A DNA stretch of 64,000 nucleotides from Alnus glutinosa (lineage: Eukaryota > Streptophyta > Magnoliopsida > Fagales > Betulaceae). The DNA lies in the NCBI RefSeq assembly GCF_958979055.1, contig NC_084886.1:41528654-41592653 (forward strand), written 5' to 3'. The notes beneath the pieces are model-generated. The model was not told the DNA's origin, searched no databases, and saw nothing but the letters and a program-made list of their open reading frames with translations. The translations under genes and the position numbers were made by a program. Below, in pieces: positions 1-15,427 of the stretch. Positions within the stretch are counted from its first letter, which is position 1. Every line of letters starts with the position of its first letter.

Positions 1-5430
<5,430 letters not shown>

Positions 5431-6979
5431 TACATCAGCCAATTCTGTAAGTCTTTTTTTGAGTGATTAGGAAGGTAAACATGAAAAATGATAACAAAAT
5501 GAGTCATTATGTTTATTGTATTAATGTGATAAAGACGAAGAAGATCAAATTTAAGTATGATGTGGATGTGCTAATTGTGATAGCCATCCATTTGTGATAC
5601 TTTTGTTTTTCCTCCATTGTTTATTTTACCATAGGCATAGAACCACTGAAAATGAGAAAAATAAATGCCTTTATTTTTGCACTATCTTCTGCATAATTGA
5701 TAACAAATTTAAAGAACAAATTAAATGATTCTTAAATATGCATATAAAACTTAACTAATTATTAGTTATCAAAGCATTACTCATATCAGTCCTCATACAA
5801 CGATTTCCATGCCATGATCCCTCTTCAAAATGCAATTAATCTCACGTTGTCATTGATTTAAGCATAGTTTATCGTCTAAGTTAGAAGTGTACCCTACATC
5901 TTGGCCTGAATGACAATTATTATCCATGTAGCGCAATAATGGTATGGGAGCTGATTCTCTACTACCGGAGTAGGATGAACTCGGGTTAATAGGCCAATCT
6001 TGGGCCTTAGGGTGCAGGCCGTGTGGGTTTGTCAGTCCATTTCCCAACATGAACCACATAGATTCAAGAAAAAAGAACTTTAGACGTCAACCTAAATAGC
6101 CTAAAGTAATTTCATCAAAGATTCAAAAGTAAGAAAGAAATTATAAACCAACGACCATTTTATTGAAATGAAAAGAGCTATAATATTTAAGCCACCATAT
6201 TTCATTCAACAAAGGACTAATTTGTAATCCTACCCAAAGGAAAAGAAAGACTAGTTTCTCCTAGCAACGATAATAAATTTGAACCCCTTACCACCTGCAA
6301 AAGAAACAAGAACTAGAAGATTTATCCCATGATTAACATGAAATTGGAGGTTGCTATAAAGACTTGCACAATTATGATCCAAAAACTGGTCTTAGGTACT
6401 TGGGCACATTTTTTTTGCATAAGATTTTTAGGGAGGCATTCTGAACATTGAAAAGAAGAGGTGAAATCAGTTAACCCACATAAATTTGATATTTCCAACC
6501 AGTATAAAGAAAATAAACAAGTTGAGGGTATCAATCATCTTGATGTTTGATGGATCATTTCATAGAATACTTTACTAATATGTTTTGCGTGCCACTTTTC
6601 TATGCTTCCGTACCAGTTCCAGCAGGAGATGCAAAACATGTTAGAGCACTCATAATGAACTCTTTAAATTTGGTTTTTTTTTCCTAATTATTTAATAAAA
6701 CACATAAAAATTACCATTAAAAACTTCATCAAAAGTTAAATTTAACATCCGTCAAAATCTCTCTTTAAATCTAAAAAGCCAAAAAGTGAATGTTAAAGTT
6801 TTTTTAATATTATTTTTTGCATTGAATGCTTCAAAAAGTTTGGCTTGACTTGAATTTAAATGTATTGAATGATTTTAGTAGTTAACTTTATCAATAAAAA
6901 ATAGTATTTATTTAAAGTAGATAAACATTTAGAGAATTGTTATTTAATAGTTTTAAAAGGAACCAAGAATTATGTTAAC
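5431..6979. other. Gene-free stretch downstream of AGPase
   Basis: AT-rich DNA that includes the AGPase 3' UTR. No open frame resembles a known protein. A GC-richer island at about 5860-6060 has no recognisable coding content. A segment starting at about 6644 (agagcactcataatgaact) has the look of a MITE end, but I could not find its partner. Confidence 0.5.
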
Positions 6980-7480
6980 TTATAAGCATGTTGACCATCT
7001 AGAAGTTGTTGGATATAAAAACTCAAACTTTGCGGGTTGTAAAGACTCCAGAAAGTCCACTTCATTATATGCCTTTATGTTGGCGGGAGGTGCTATATCA
7101 TGGAAGAGCACCAAATAGACGATATATAATTGCATCGTCTACTATTGAGACGGAGTTCATATCATGCTTTGAAGCGACTTCATAAGCGAAATGGTTAAGG
7201 AATTTTATCACATGGCTTCAAGTTGTGGATTCAATACCCCAGCCATTACGAATTTAGTGTGAAACTTTGGCAAAAGTTTTCTCTTCTAAGAACAACAAAA
7301 GTGGGAGCAAAAGCAAACATATTGACATAAAGTATCTTGTTGTTAGAGAGAGAATTAAGGAACAAAAAGTCTATGTAGAGCATACAAGTACAAATTTTAT
7401 GATTGCATCTCCCATGAAAAAGGGCTCTCAATAAAGATGCTTTTGAAACATGTAGAAAGCATGGGATTAGTGAGATCATT
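6980..7480 (+). pseudogene. Ty1/copia polyprotein C-terminus (RNase H) relic
   Basis: Three-frame reading gives the RNase H end of a Ty1/copia polyprotein in broken pieces. These are DHLEVVGYKNSNFAG near 6993, then GGAISWKSTK followed by a stop at about 7116, ASSTIETEFISCFEATS after a frameshift near 7133, and SKHIDIKYLVVRERIKEQ near 7313, running to the end of the domain at about 7475. Stops, frameshifts and an internal gap show that it is dead. No LTR was found beside it. Confidence 0.85.
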
Positions 7481-7970
7481 TTATGCTTAATTAAATTCTT
7501 GTTGTCTACGGTACTAGTTAATTGTCAAAACAGTATTTTTTTTATTTTTTGTGCACATAAAGTATTTGCTCCTAACATAGTTAGACCCAAAATGACTTAT
7601 TAGAAGTTATTCATAAAGAATTATGTCAAACATTGTAATACATAAAAAGAAATGTTAATATAAGAACAAAAATGCCATGATTCGTGTATTGTATTTCTCT
7701 CTAAGTGAAACTAAAGCTTGAGTAGTTTTTAATTATGACCATATTCATTTTTAGTTACCCAAATAATTTTAAAGATGTGTCATGTAAGCCAGGTGGGAGA
7801 ATATTAGAACAAATATCTCACATATACTATATATTAAAAGAGTTTACATTAAATTAAAATTTTTTGGTAGTAATTAAAAATATAGATAACTATTAAGATA
7901 AAAAGTTGTCTCCCTTGTTGTTTCATCAAGAGAGACAAGGAAGCAACCGTTGATTATGGATAACGGCCTT
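7481..7970. other. Gene-free AT-rich spacer
   Basis: Nothing coding is recognised. It is intergenic AT-rich sequence between the copia relic and the Cassandra insertion. It ends with gcctt (7966-7970), the left copy of the Cassandra target duplication. Confidence 0.5.
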
Positions 7971-8024
7971 TGTAACGACCCACCCCCAATGACACAATAT
8001 TGTCCGCTTTTGGCTCCCCATACC

Positions 8025-8113
8025 AGACTTCCCAGGAGGTCACCCATCCTGGGATTGCTCTCGCAGCGGCTCGCTTAACTGCGGAGTTCTGATAGGTTCG
8101 CTGCCATCACGGC
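8025..8113 (-). other. 5S-rRNA-like segment in Cassandra LTR (left copy)
   Basis: The minus strand carries atcagaactccgcagttaag and ggatgggtgacctcctggga, which match the conserved internal-control and 3' parts of plant 5S rRNA. It is a component of the retrotransposon LTR. It diverges from true 5S in the middle and at the 5' end, so it is not annotated as a functional rRNA gene. Confidence 0.88.
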
Positions 8114-8344
8114 TTTAAAACGCGTTGTGTCATAAAGGGTACATTTATACATATAAGCACATCCTCATTCCCAGGCGATGTGGGACGTCACAATCACCCC
8201 CTCTTTGGACCCAGCGTCCCCGCTGGCGTCCCTTATTGGGCTTGTGCACGCTCCCACCATCTCAGGCTGGGCAATGGCTCTGATACCATTTGTAACGACC
8301 CACCCCCAATGACACAATATTGTCCGCTTTTGGCTCCCCATACC

Positions 8345-8433
8345 AGACTTCCCAGGAGGTCACCCATCCTGGGATTGCTCTCGCAGCGGCTCGCTTAACT
8401 GCGGAGTTCTGATAGGTTCGTTGCCATCACGGC
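8345..8433 (-). other. 5S-rRNA-like segment in Cassandra LTR (right copy)
   Basis: Same 5S-derived segment as in the other LTR, 320 bp away, with the single C/T difference at 8421. In this minus-strand element this is the 5' LTR, so any pol III-like internal promoter here would read into the element. Confidence 0.88.
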
Positions 8434-8517
8434 TTTAAAACGCGTTGTGTCATAAAGGGTACATTTATACATATAAGCACATCCTCATTCCCAGGCGATG
8501 TGGGACGTCACAGCCTT

Positions 8518-9560
8518 GGTCTATTTACAAATAAGCATGTGATTCTCCATCAGTCACAACTTTAACTTGAGAAAAAAATACCCCAAAAACTCTATCTATC
8601 ACTCTTTATTCAGACATATTGTGAGGGTTTTAAAATTCTGTAAATTCAGACACCTTCAAATCTTAGTTCTTCAATTTAAGTACTTAAAGCGGTATGTGAA
8701 AATAAAATTAGACTCCTAAATTAACTGCAACCAAGCATGCAACCGAATATGTAAAGCTATAAAGAAATAGACACAAATATTTGGTTATGAAGTGGAAACT
8801 CTTTGCACCAAAGATAAAAATCTCTCTGGCTTAGCCAAACCCAAGAAATCAACTAACAGAAGAAATAACTAGTTACACGACAGTCGTACTCACAATACCT
8901 TTACAGTAGTCAAACCTGGAACTCTAAAAAGTACCTATACTTGAACGCCTCTCTACCAAACCCTTCTGAAGAGTTCTTCAATTGATCCCTTTAACTAGAG
9001 CTCTTCTCTAATTAGACTTCCAACGGTTACAACACAAATAACTCTAAGAGAAATAGTACTTAAAACAATTTCTTCCTAAACTCTATTCTCTTAGCACACT
9101 GGAATTCTATTCAAAATCCTTAAAGAAACAATGCTTAGAAGCCCATTTAAATAGGCTTTAGAAATTCTAATTCTACTCAAATTCGGATTTCTTCTTGGCA
9201 GCGTTCGGACAGGTCATACCCCGTCTGAACGGGCAACAACAAACCCTATGTTTTGTTGAAGGGTGTCAAGACGACTTGACCTAGCGTCCGGACGATTGCA
9301 TGGAAAAGCTTATCCGTCCACAGTCTTCACTTTTGCGTTCAGACATCCTTGCAAACAGGTGCTCTCGGTGGTTTGCGTCTGCTAGGCCGTCGGGACAGGT
9401 TGTGAGCAGGAGCTCTATGTGGTTCACGTCCATCGGGCCATCTGGACAGGTATCAAATACTGACTTTCTGTGACTTGCGTCCGGACGCTGCTTCTAGCTG
9501 TCCGGACGGTCTGCAGTGAAAACCAACTTTGTTGAGCTGTAAAGTCTCCAGAGTATTTCT
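8518..9560. repeat. Probable decayed LTR-like repeat with gtccggacg motifs
   Basis: No coding frame. From about 9190 to 9515 the sequence repeats variants of gtccggacg and gtcnggacaggt (9287, 9479 and 9502 are the clearest). This gives a GC-richer patch in AT-rich DNA. The texture suggests an old LTR, but I could not find paired ends, a primer-binding site or a polyprotein. The assignment is inference. Confidence 0.35.
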
Positions 9561-10401
9561 TTCACCAGAACCTATCATTCTTAGTGATATTTTGTGCAGA
9601 TCTTGCCTTGTTCAGCTCTTTCCATTCTGAAATAAATCTTCTGGAAATACAGTGTCCCTTATATGGTAGTGTTTTTGTCAATAGAATGCAGCCAATAAAA
9701 ATAAACCAACAGTATGTATTTTTGTGATTCTCTTTTATGTTCATACGTTACTCTTTTCTCCCAACATTTTGCACAATTTGCTTGTTTTTAACCTTCTTGC
9801 TAAAAATCATACTTGAGAAGCCAAACAAGATCATAAGGAATCATACCCTCACACAAGACCAAAAATCAGAAGGCAACACCTTAGAATATTCCTTGATTCG
9901 TAATTTAATGCCTAGTGTGAGGACAACTCAGTATTTGCACATATTTGGTCTAGAAGGCCTAAAAAACACACATGAAGATTGGTGGATGCAATTGATTTTG
10001 GATAGCGTGGCTAAATCCTCCAATAGCATGCATGCCGTGGCAATTGGCAAGCGAATCTCCCACACCGATAACCCTAGTTTCCCTTTTTAGTCTTTCACAT
10101 ACGACCTCTTTATTGAATACAATTCCAATTTTCTCCTCAAGTCTTGGAGAAAATGATAGTGGCGGCCGATGGTCGGATTTCCCTCTCAGCCGCCGCCCGG
10201 TTGCGTGGAGTGACAGGGTTGACTGGGAGGAACTGGGGCCTTGTAAATTTTTGTAATGGAGAAATGATGGGGAAGAAGCTGAAGCTGAAGTTAACACAGT
10301 TTCAGCAAAGAGGTGGTGGCGGTGGCAATAACAATGTTAAGCAACAACAATGTTAAGCAACATGTTTTCATGTCTCTGACTACCAATGTAGCAGGCGAGT
10401 C
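9561..10401. other. No recognised gene; short serine-rich minus-strand frame
   Basis: The minus-strand frame at 9959-10297 (112 codons) starts MLTSASASSPSFLHYKNLQG. That resembles a plastid-targeting N-terminus, but no downstream exon of a known gene follows, so I do not call it a gene. The plus-strand frame over 10144-10356 ends in a Gly/Asn/Gln-rich tail and is equally unsupported. Confidence 0.3.
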
Positions 10402-10599
10402 CAAGGTGAGCTTACCTCAAACACTCTCGCACAAGCGTGCTGTCTGGCACATACCTCTTACAGAGAAAACATAACGTATTTGGGTAGTTAAATTCCATTA
10501 CAAGGTGAGCTTACCTCAAACACTCTCGCACAAGCGTGCTGTCTGGCACATACCTCTTACAGAGAAAACATAACGTATTTGGGTAGTTAAATTCCACTA
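10402..10599. repeat. 99-bp direct tandem duplication
   Basis: Two nearly identical 99-bp units (10402-10500 and 10501-10599), each starting caaggtgagcttacctc, lie head to tail. A partial third copy of the last part (aaaacataacatatttg) follows at about 10604-10620. Near identity implies a recent duplication or a slippage product. No coding role is seen. Confidence 0.9.
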
Positions 10600-10620
10600 T
10601 GGGAAAACATAACATATTTG

Positions 10621-11430
10621 CCTGATGGCGGCCAACACCCTATGGCGAACATCGTGTGGTGGCCTCAAGACCACCAAAAGTTCTTGTGGCCCTATGGTGG
10701 GCACCAGACATGGTGACTGCCAGTCAAATTTAGCAGTTTGACAACCATCGCTAGGGCCGCTAGATCACCACCATAATAGTGGCACCGTCAGCGTGGTGTA
10801 ACCCACCATGATTCTCAATTTTTAATTTTTACAAAACATTCTTCAAAACTTTACCAAATCAATTCTCAATATATACCTTTTTCAAAACACTTCTCAAAAC
10901 TTTACCACGAGTTTGGATGATTATTGCGTTTAAATCTCCCATGTCATAATTTTTTTGAACTGACAGTAAAGATTTTCCATGGATATAAATTTAGTATCGA
11001 ACCATTTATTTAATTGTCTATTGTTTGTGGTTGTGTCGTTCTTTTTAGAGATATGTTACATGTACATCTTTTTTCGAAATCAACCATTGGATCTGTAAGA
11101 CCTACATGTGGGTTTTTGTGAGTTCTACAAATTCAATGATTAATTTAGAAAGGAAATATACAGGATATGTACAATAGATGTACAAATATCATTTCTCTTC
11201 TTTTATATGACGTACACTTTATTTACTTGTTACTTATTTATTATCAATACTTGATTGTTTATTTGTTTATTCAAGTAGTTGATAAATCAATTAGCAATGG
11301 ACTATATACACAGAGAGATATGATATGCTTACAACTTCTGTACAACTCCAACAACTTTTTAAAATCAACTATTGGATATGTAAGATCCACATGTAGGAAA
11401 ACAGATCCAATGGTTAATTTGAAAAAGAAG

Positions 11431-11480
<50 letters not shown>

Positions 11481-11725
11481 GAAAAGGTTATTGAAGTTGT
11501 ACAAGAGTTGTGTAAAGTTAGAAGCTATGAAAATTAGCCATGCTATATATATATATATATAAAACTCAAGTTTGGAGCTTCATAACCTGAAGGAAAAGTC
11601 AACATGTGAAGTTAGAAGATGACACTAAACAAGTCAAGTGTGATTAAATGAGGAAAAAATAGACCAAAAGTGAAAATGGAGCAGAAAAGTGAGTAAAGAG
11701 ATCGAGAGAAGAAGTGTTAAAGAAA
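10621..11725. other. Gene-free stretch with GC-rich patch, MITE-like pieces and poly-A
   Basis: 10621-10815 is GC-rich with ggtgg/ccacc content and no open frame. About 11045-11175 and 11310-11520 share diverged blocks (aaatcaaccattggatctgtaag against aaatcaactattggatatgtaag), which suggests two copies of one short repeat. A run of about 30 A followed by (gaaaa)n lies at 11431-11486. A short (ta)n run lies at 11544-11561. Confidence 0.5.
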
Positions 11726-11734
11726 TGTGATGGT

Positions 11735-11884
11735 ACCAAAGATGTCAGAGATGGAGAGGATGGCAAGCTTGGAGTCAAGGGAGCCAACGACGTAGGTGCT
11801 GAGGCCGTTGAGCTATACTACATGGCCGGTGCCGGCGCTTGGGTTTAAGATCGGCGGGTTGGCACAGCACTGAGTGCCCGACAT
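11735..11884 (-). pseudogene. Relic of exon 1 of a dienelactone-hydrolase-like gene
   Basis: Reading from 11884 on the minus strand gives a diverged copy of exon 1 of the two hydrolase genes at 15428-17056 and 20108-22250. It has an ATG, a Cys-rich start, then LNGLSTYVVGS and SKLAILSISDIFGT. An in-frame TAG lies between the two halves (about codon 24). No counterpart of exon 2 or later exons is found in the lower-coordinate flank. It is a truncated third family member facing the same way as the two live copies. Confidence 0.85.
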
Positions 11885-11965
11885 TCTCATTTTTCTTTGT
11901 TTATATGCAAACGCTAGACGCTATATAGTAAGGGTCTAGTGGATTTGGTTTGATATTTTATAATA

Positions 11966-13089
11966 GGAAAAACTACACTTTACCCCCTCAGAGTTTCACC
12001 GCTTTTTCAATCTTGCCTCCAAAGTGAAAAAATTTGCAATGCACCAAACTAAGTTTCCAAAATTTTTAATGTAGCCATTCCGTTAGATGATTCTGTGTTA
12101 CCTGACGAAAAATACCGCACGTGCGCCGCACGTGTGATTTTTGGTCTTGACTTCAACAAATTGCTCCCAATTTCACCCGCTACATTTTCGAAAATCACAA
12201 AAACTTAAACTCACTCACGCTGCAATCTGGCTAGAACGGCGTAGCTCCTCGGACAAGAATCTTGGTCCAATACTGAAACGATAGAAAGGGACTTGTGCGT
12301 CCGGAGAGAAGTTCGCGGCGAGTAATTGCAATCAGAATCTGATCGGTGCAACGTTCTTCATCAAAGATCATGAGGCCTCAGGTGCAACTCCGGCGTGCTG
12401 TCGATTACAATGATAAACGATACGATGGAGTATAGATCTCCGAGAGACGCCAATAGCCATGGGACCCACATGATGTCCACCGCCGCCAGACGATACGCAC
12501 TCTAGGCCAGCATGGGTGGGTATGCTACCGGAATTACAAAAGGCGTGGCTCTGAAAGTGAGACTCGCGGTCTACAAGGTTTGCTGGAAGGACTTCGGCTA
12601 CTTTGACTCCGATGTCCTCTCCACCTTCGACACCCTAGTCTTTGACAGTGTCTACGTCATCTCAATCTCCATCGGCAGCGGAGACGGTGTCTCTTCCCCG
12701 TACTATCTCAATCCTATCGCAATCGAAGCTTTCGACGTCGTTTCCAGAGGTGTCTTTGTGTCGTCCTTCGCTGGAAATGAAGGCCCCAGTGCAATGACGG
12801 TGACAAACCTCGCTTCCTGGCTTATGACGGTCGGCGCAAGCATCATAGACCGTAGCTTTCCAGTGGTCGTCATCCTCAAAGACAGGTGAAAAACTGAGGC
12901 CATTTTGGTGAAGTCGGGACCAAAAATCACACGTACATCACTTTCCGTTAGGGAACACGAAATCATCTAACGGAATGGCTACATTGCAAATTTTAAAAAC
13001 TTGGTTAGAGTGCATTACAAATTTTTTCACTTTTAAAACAAGATTGAAAAAGCAATGAAACGTTGGAGATAAAGTGTATTTTTTTTGGA
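11966..13089. mobile_element. TIR element carrying a captured subtilase fragment
   Basis: Long inverted repeats of about 190-200 bp flank the insert: left about 11966-12163, right about 12898-13089. The left arm reads tttttcaatcttgcctccaa and the reverse of the right arm reads tttttcaatcttgttttaaa. Both continue through gtagccattccgttagatga to a gtgatttttggtc block. The interior is a piece of a host protease gene. This is the architecture of Pack-MULE-type gene-capturing elements. I did not find a clear target duplication, so the superfamily is not settled. Confidence 0.8.
12235..12890 (+). pseudogene. Subtilisin-like serine protease (S8) fragment
   Basis: This is a broken fragment of a plant subtilase. 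Recognisable pieces in order are SSSDKNLGPILKR followed by a stop, ASGEKFAASNCNQNLIGA, VEYRSPRDANSHGTH (with the catalytic-His HGTH box, but the frame is broken before it), and from 12512 a 125-codon frame. That frame includes VALKVRLAVYKVCWKDFGY, VYVISISIGSGDGVSSPYY, GVFVSSFAGNEGPSAMTV and TVGASIIDRSFPV. The Asn oxyanion region (AGNEGP) is present. The catalytic Asp domain at the N-terminus and the GTSMS serine region are absent. The fragment sits exactly between the two inverted repeats of the enclosing element, so it was probably carried there from an intact subtilase elsewhere. Confidence 0.88.
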
Positions 13090-13397
13090 TAAGTGAAAAA
13101 AAAAAAAATAGAGAGAGAGAGTTGGGAATGTTTGCCAAATACTCCATTGTGTTCGGATAAATTATATGGGTGGAGATAATTTATATAGTAATTATAGTCA
13201 TTGTGTTAGTGTATATGTGCGCGCAATTTTTTTTTCTTTTTTTTTTCTTCATAAAATAATAGATTGACGAATTACAATTATGGAGAAAAGTTTTGTTGTC
13301 ACATCGTGTAATAGTTTCATCTCATCATGGGCTTTCCTTTTATTTATTTTATTATTATTTTTTTTTTTTTTATAGATAATATTTTCAAGTTTTTATT
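13090..13397. other. AT-rich spacer between two TIR elements
   Basis: Poly-A, poly-T and (ga)n runs. Nothing coding is seen. Confidence 0.5.
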
Positions 13398-13405
13398 TGG
13401 TTTAG

Positions 13406-14024
13406 AAATAATTGCACCGTTGGTTTCTGGGGTTGACCATAATTATTTTTCACTCCTTGTGGTTCAAAAAGTTCACGGGAGGTCCTCGTGGTAAACAATA
13501 ATTACGAGTCACTCTCTATACCAATTTTTCATCCATTAGGTTAACAGATTTCGTTAGTCAGCCATGTCACACCCAATAGGAAGCCGACACGTGTCCATTA
13601 CAATAAAAAAATATAAAAAATATATATATATTTTTAAAAAAAAGCCAGGCCACGCCCAAACGATTTTAGGGGTGGCCTTCCCAACCCCTGAGGGAGGCCC
13701 CAACCACCCTGACAGGTGCCCGAGGGTGGCCGCTCGCCACCCCCACAGGTGGCCGAGAAGTAGCCACCCCTTTGTATTTTTTTTTTTTTTTAAAAAAAAA
13801 AACCTAATATTTTTATTTTATTTATTTATATTTTTATTAGATTTCATATATATATATATTTTATTGGAATGGACACGTGTCGGTTAACTTTTGGATGGAA
13901 AATGTGTTCAGGGACTGATTTGTAATTATTGTTTACCACAAGGACCTCTCATGAACTTTTTGAACCATAGGGAGTGAAAAATAATTATGGTCAACCCTAG
14001 GGACCAACGGTACAATTATCCATA
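13406..14024. mobile_element. Non-autonomous TIR element (MITE-like, 619 bp)
   Basis: The ends are inverted repeats of roughly 170-200 bp. The left arm contains ggggttgaccataattattt, and the right arm contains the reverse complement of gggttgaccataattatttt. Both continue through the ttcaaaaagttca block to an acacgtgtcc block. The flanks tggtttag (13398-13405 and 14025-14032) match over 8 bp and are a likely target duplication. The interior has a GC-rich gggtggcc patch, poly-A/T and no coding frame. An 8-9-bp duplication would suit hAT or Mutator; I cannot decide. Confidence 0.8.
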
Positions 14025-14032
14025 TGGTTTAG

Positions 14033-14865
14033 GTTAGGTAGTTATGTATACCCTCGCATTTTACAATGTACTTTTCCCCTTTTGGCAATCCTTTCCCCTT
14101 ATATTTGAGGTGGATTTGTTTATTTTTAGTATTAGTAAGAAGCGATTGATATAATATAAAGCAAAAAGAATTTCTATGGAAAAGTGAAAAATTTTGCATT
14201 GTAATGAATTTTTGCATTTAAATATTAATAAAAAAAATTATTGATGTGACATAAAAAGTGAAAAAAAAAAAAAAAAAAAAAAACGAAAAAAAAAAAAAAA
14301 ACAAAAATAAAATGTCTTCAAGTTGATGTGTTTTGGAATAAGTGAAAATAAGAGAAGGGCAGAGGAGGGGAGTTGCCAAACGGGGCCTTAACTTTCAAGT
14401 TGGAAGTTTCCTTTTCCTAACTTGTTTGTCTTTGCCGACCAAATTGACATTTTTAATATTTAATAAATTTTTTGGTTGTTGGAGGAATGTATTTGCAAAT
14501 ATTGTTGCTTGTTCTCTTCTTCTTTTTTTCTCCTTTCGGATTAAGAGTGGGAGAGACCCCTTTGTAATCCTTAATTGTTTCCTTTTTCCCTTTTTGATTA
14601 AAACAAAAAAAAAAAAAAAAAAGTTTTGAGAGAGATTGCAAATTGTCTTGATAGTTTTTTTCTAATTCATAAGAAACATCAAATTAAACTAACCTATTAT
14701 ATGCTTTAAAATCCTTCCAAATCAAGCTTATGCATCTCTTCAGTAACATACAATCCTAAATCATAGTTAATGGCGATCTGATCCTCTTTAACGCCACAAC
14801 GTTTACAGAGCAACCCCAATTGGCCAAATCAAGAAAATGCATTTTTATTGTTTTTTTTTATTAAT
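14033..14865. other. AT-rich spacer with poly-A runs
   Basis: Intergenic. Long A-rich runs lie at about 14261-14300 and 14602-14622. No gene is seen. The left border of the duplicated hydrolase segment is at about 14866, where similarity to 19905 onward begins (cagaagtcaaatattcagcc). Confidence 0.5.
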
Positions 14866-15045
14866 AATAACAGAAGTCAAATATTCAGCCATGATTATGC
14901 ATTTATGTGATAATCACCAAATTTATGGAACAAGGAGGCTGTTTTCTGCATACAATACACTAGAGTTACATCGCCCTATAATCGTGTTCCTGAATCCAGA
15001 CCTCTATTACGTGCCTAATTTCTTAAACACGTATCAGATAAACTA

Positions 15046-15420
15046 AGATAGTTCGAGGAACCTTATACCTCCTAAAACAACTACTAGAGTTAATAATTAA
15101 CTTCTCTTATTACTTTATTAATCAAGCAACATGCTATATATGGCCTTACAATACCAAAGGATAAACATAATTGATGATGACTACAAAAATACCTATAACA
15201 AGGGTAAATTGATAACTCTTACTGACTCCTAATAATATACTAACACTTAAGGATACACAATATCCTTTATTCTCTACTAACAAACTCGATCTAATAGATA
15301 AACTCTTATAATAACTCCTATCACGGCTACTTGTTAATTGCTGGTGGGACTCTTCTTCTCATCCATCACTCCCATGTTTGGTAAGTAACAACCTCATAGC
15401 TGTCTTCTAGTTTCAAGCAA
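15046..15420. other. Copy-specific insertion 3' of hydrolase gene 1
   Basis: The duplicated segment is co-linear with the second copy up to about 14974 (gagttacatcgcc) and again from 15421 (tttttcactacttgac). Copy 2 has only about 25 bp between these points, while this copy has about 445 bp. The extra DNA has no recognised coding frame or clear termini. Confidence 0.55.
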
Positions 15421-15427
15421 TTTTTCA

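Larger units (their letters stand above)
7971..8512 (-). mobile_element. Cassandra-type TRIM retrotransposon, complete
   Basis: Two direct repeats of 222 bp (7971-8192 and 8291-8512) start with tg and end with ca. I see one difference between them, at 8101 versus 8421. Between them lie 98 bp with no coding capacity. Read on the minus strand, the primer-binding site tggtatcagagcc (complementary to initiator tRNA-Met) follows the 5' LTR after two bases (near 8276-8288). A purine-rich tract (about 8193-8208) abuts the other LTR. Each LTR carries a 5S-rRNA-like segment, the hallmark of Cassandra elements. The target duplication gcctt is perfect (7966-7970 and 8513-8517). The element encodes no protein, so it must move with enzymes from other retrotransposons. 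LTR identity suggests a recent insertion. Confidence 0.94.

Noticed and set aside
8180..8398. Open frame of 72 codons
   Set aside because: It lies entirely within the Cassandra TRIM, crossing from its LTR into the interior and the second LTR; no protein is expected.
8025..8433. Tandem 5S rRNA genes
   Set aside because: The two 5S-like pieces are 320 bp apart only because they are in the two LTRs of one element, with a primer-binding site and target duplication around them. They also diverge from true 5S in the middle and 5' part.
9959..10297. Minus-strand frame with a transit-peptide-like N-terminus
   Set aside because: No downstream exon or conserved domain follows, so there is not enough to call a gene.
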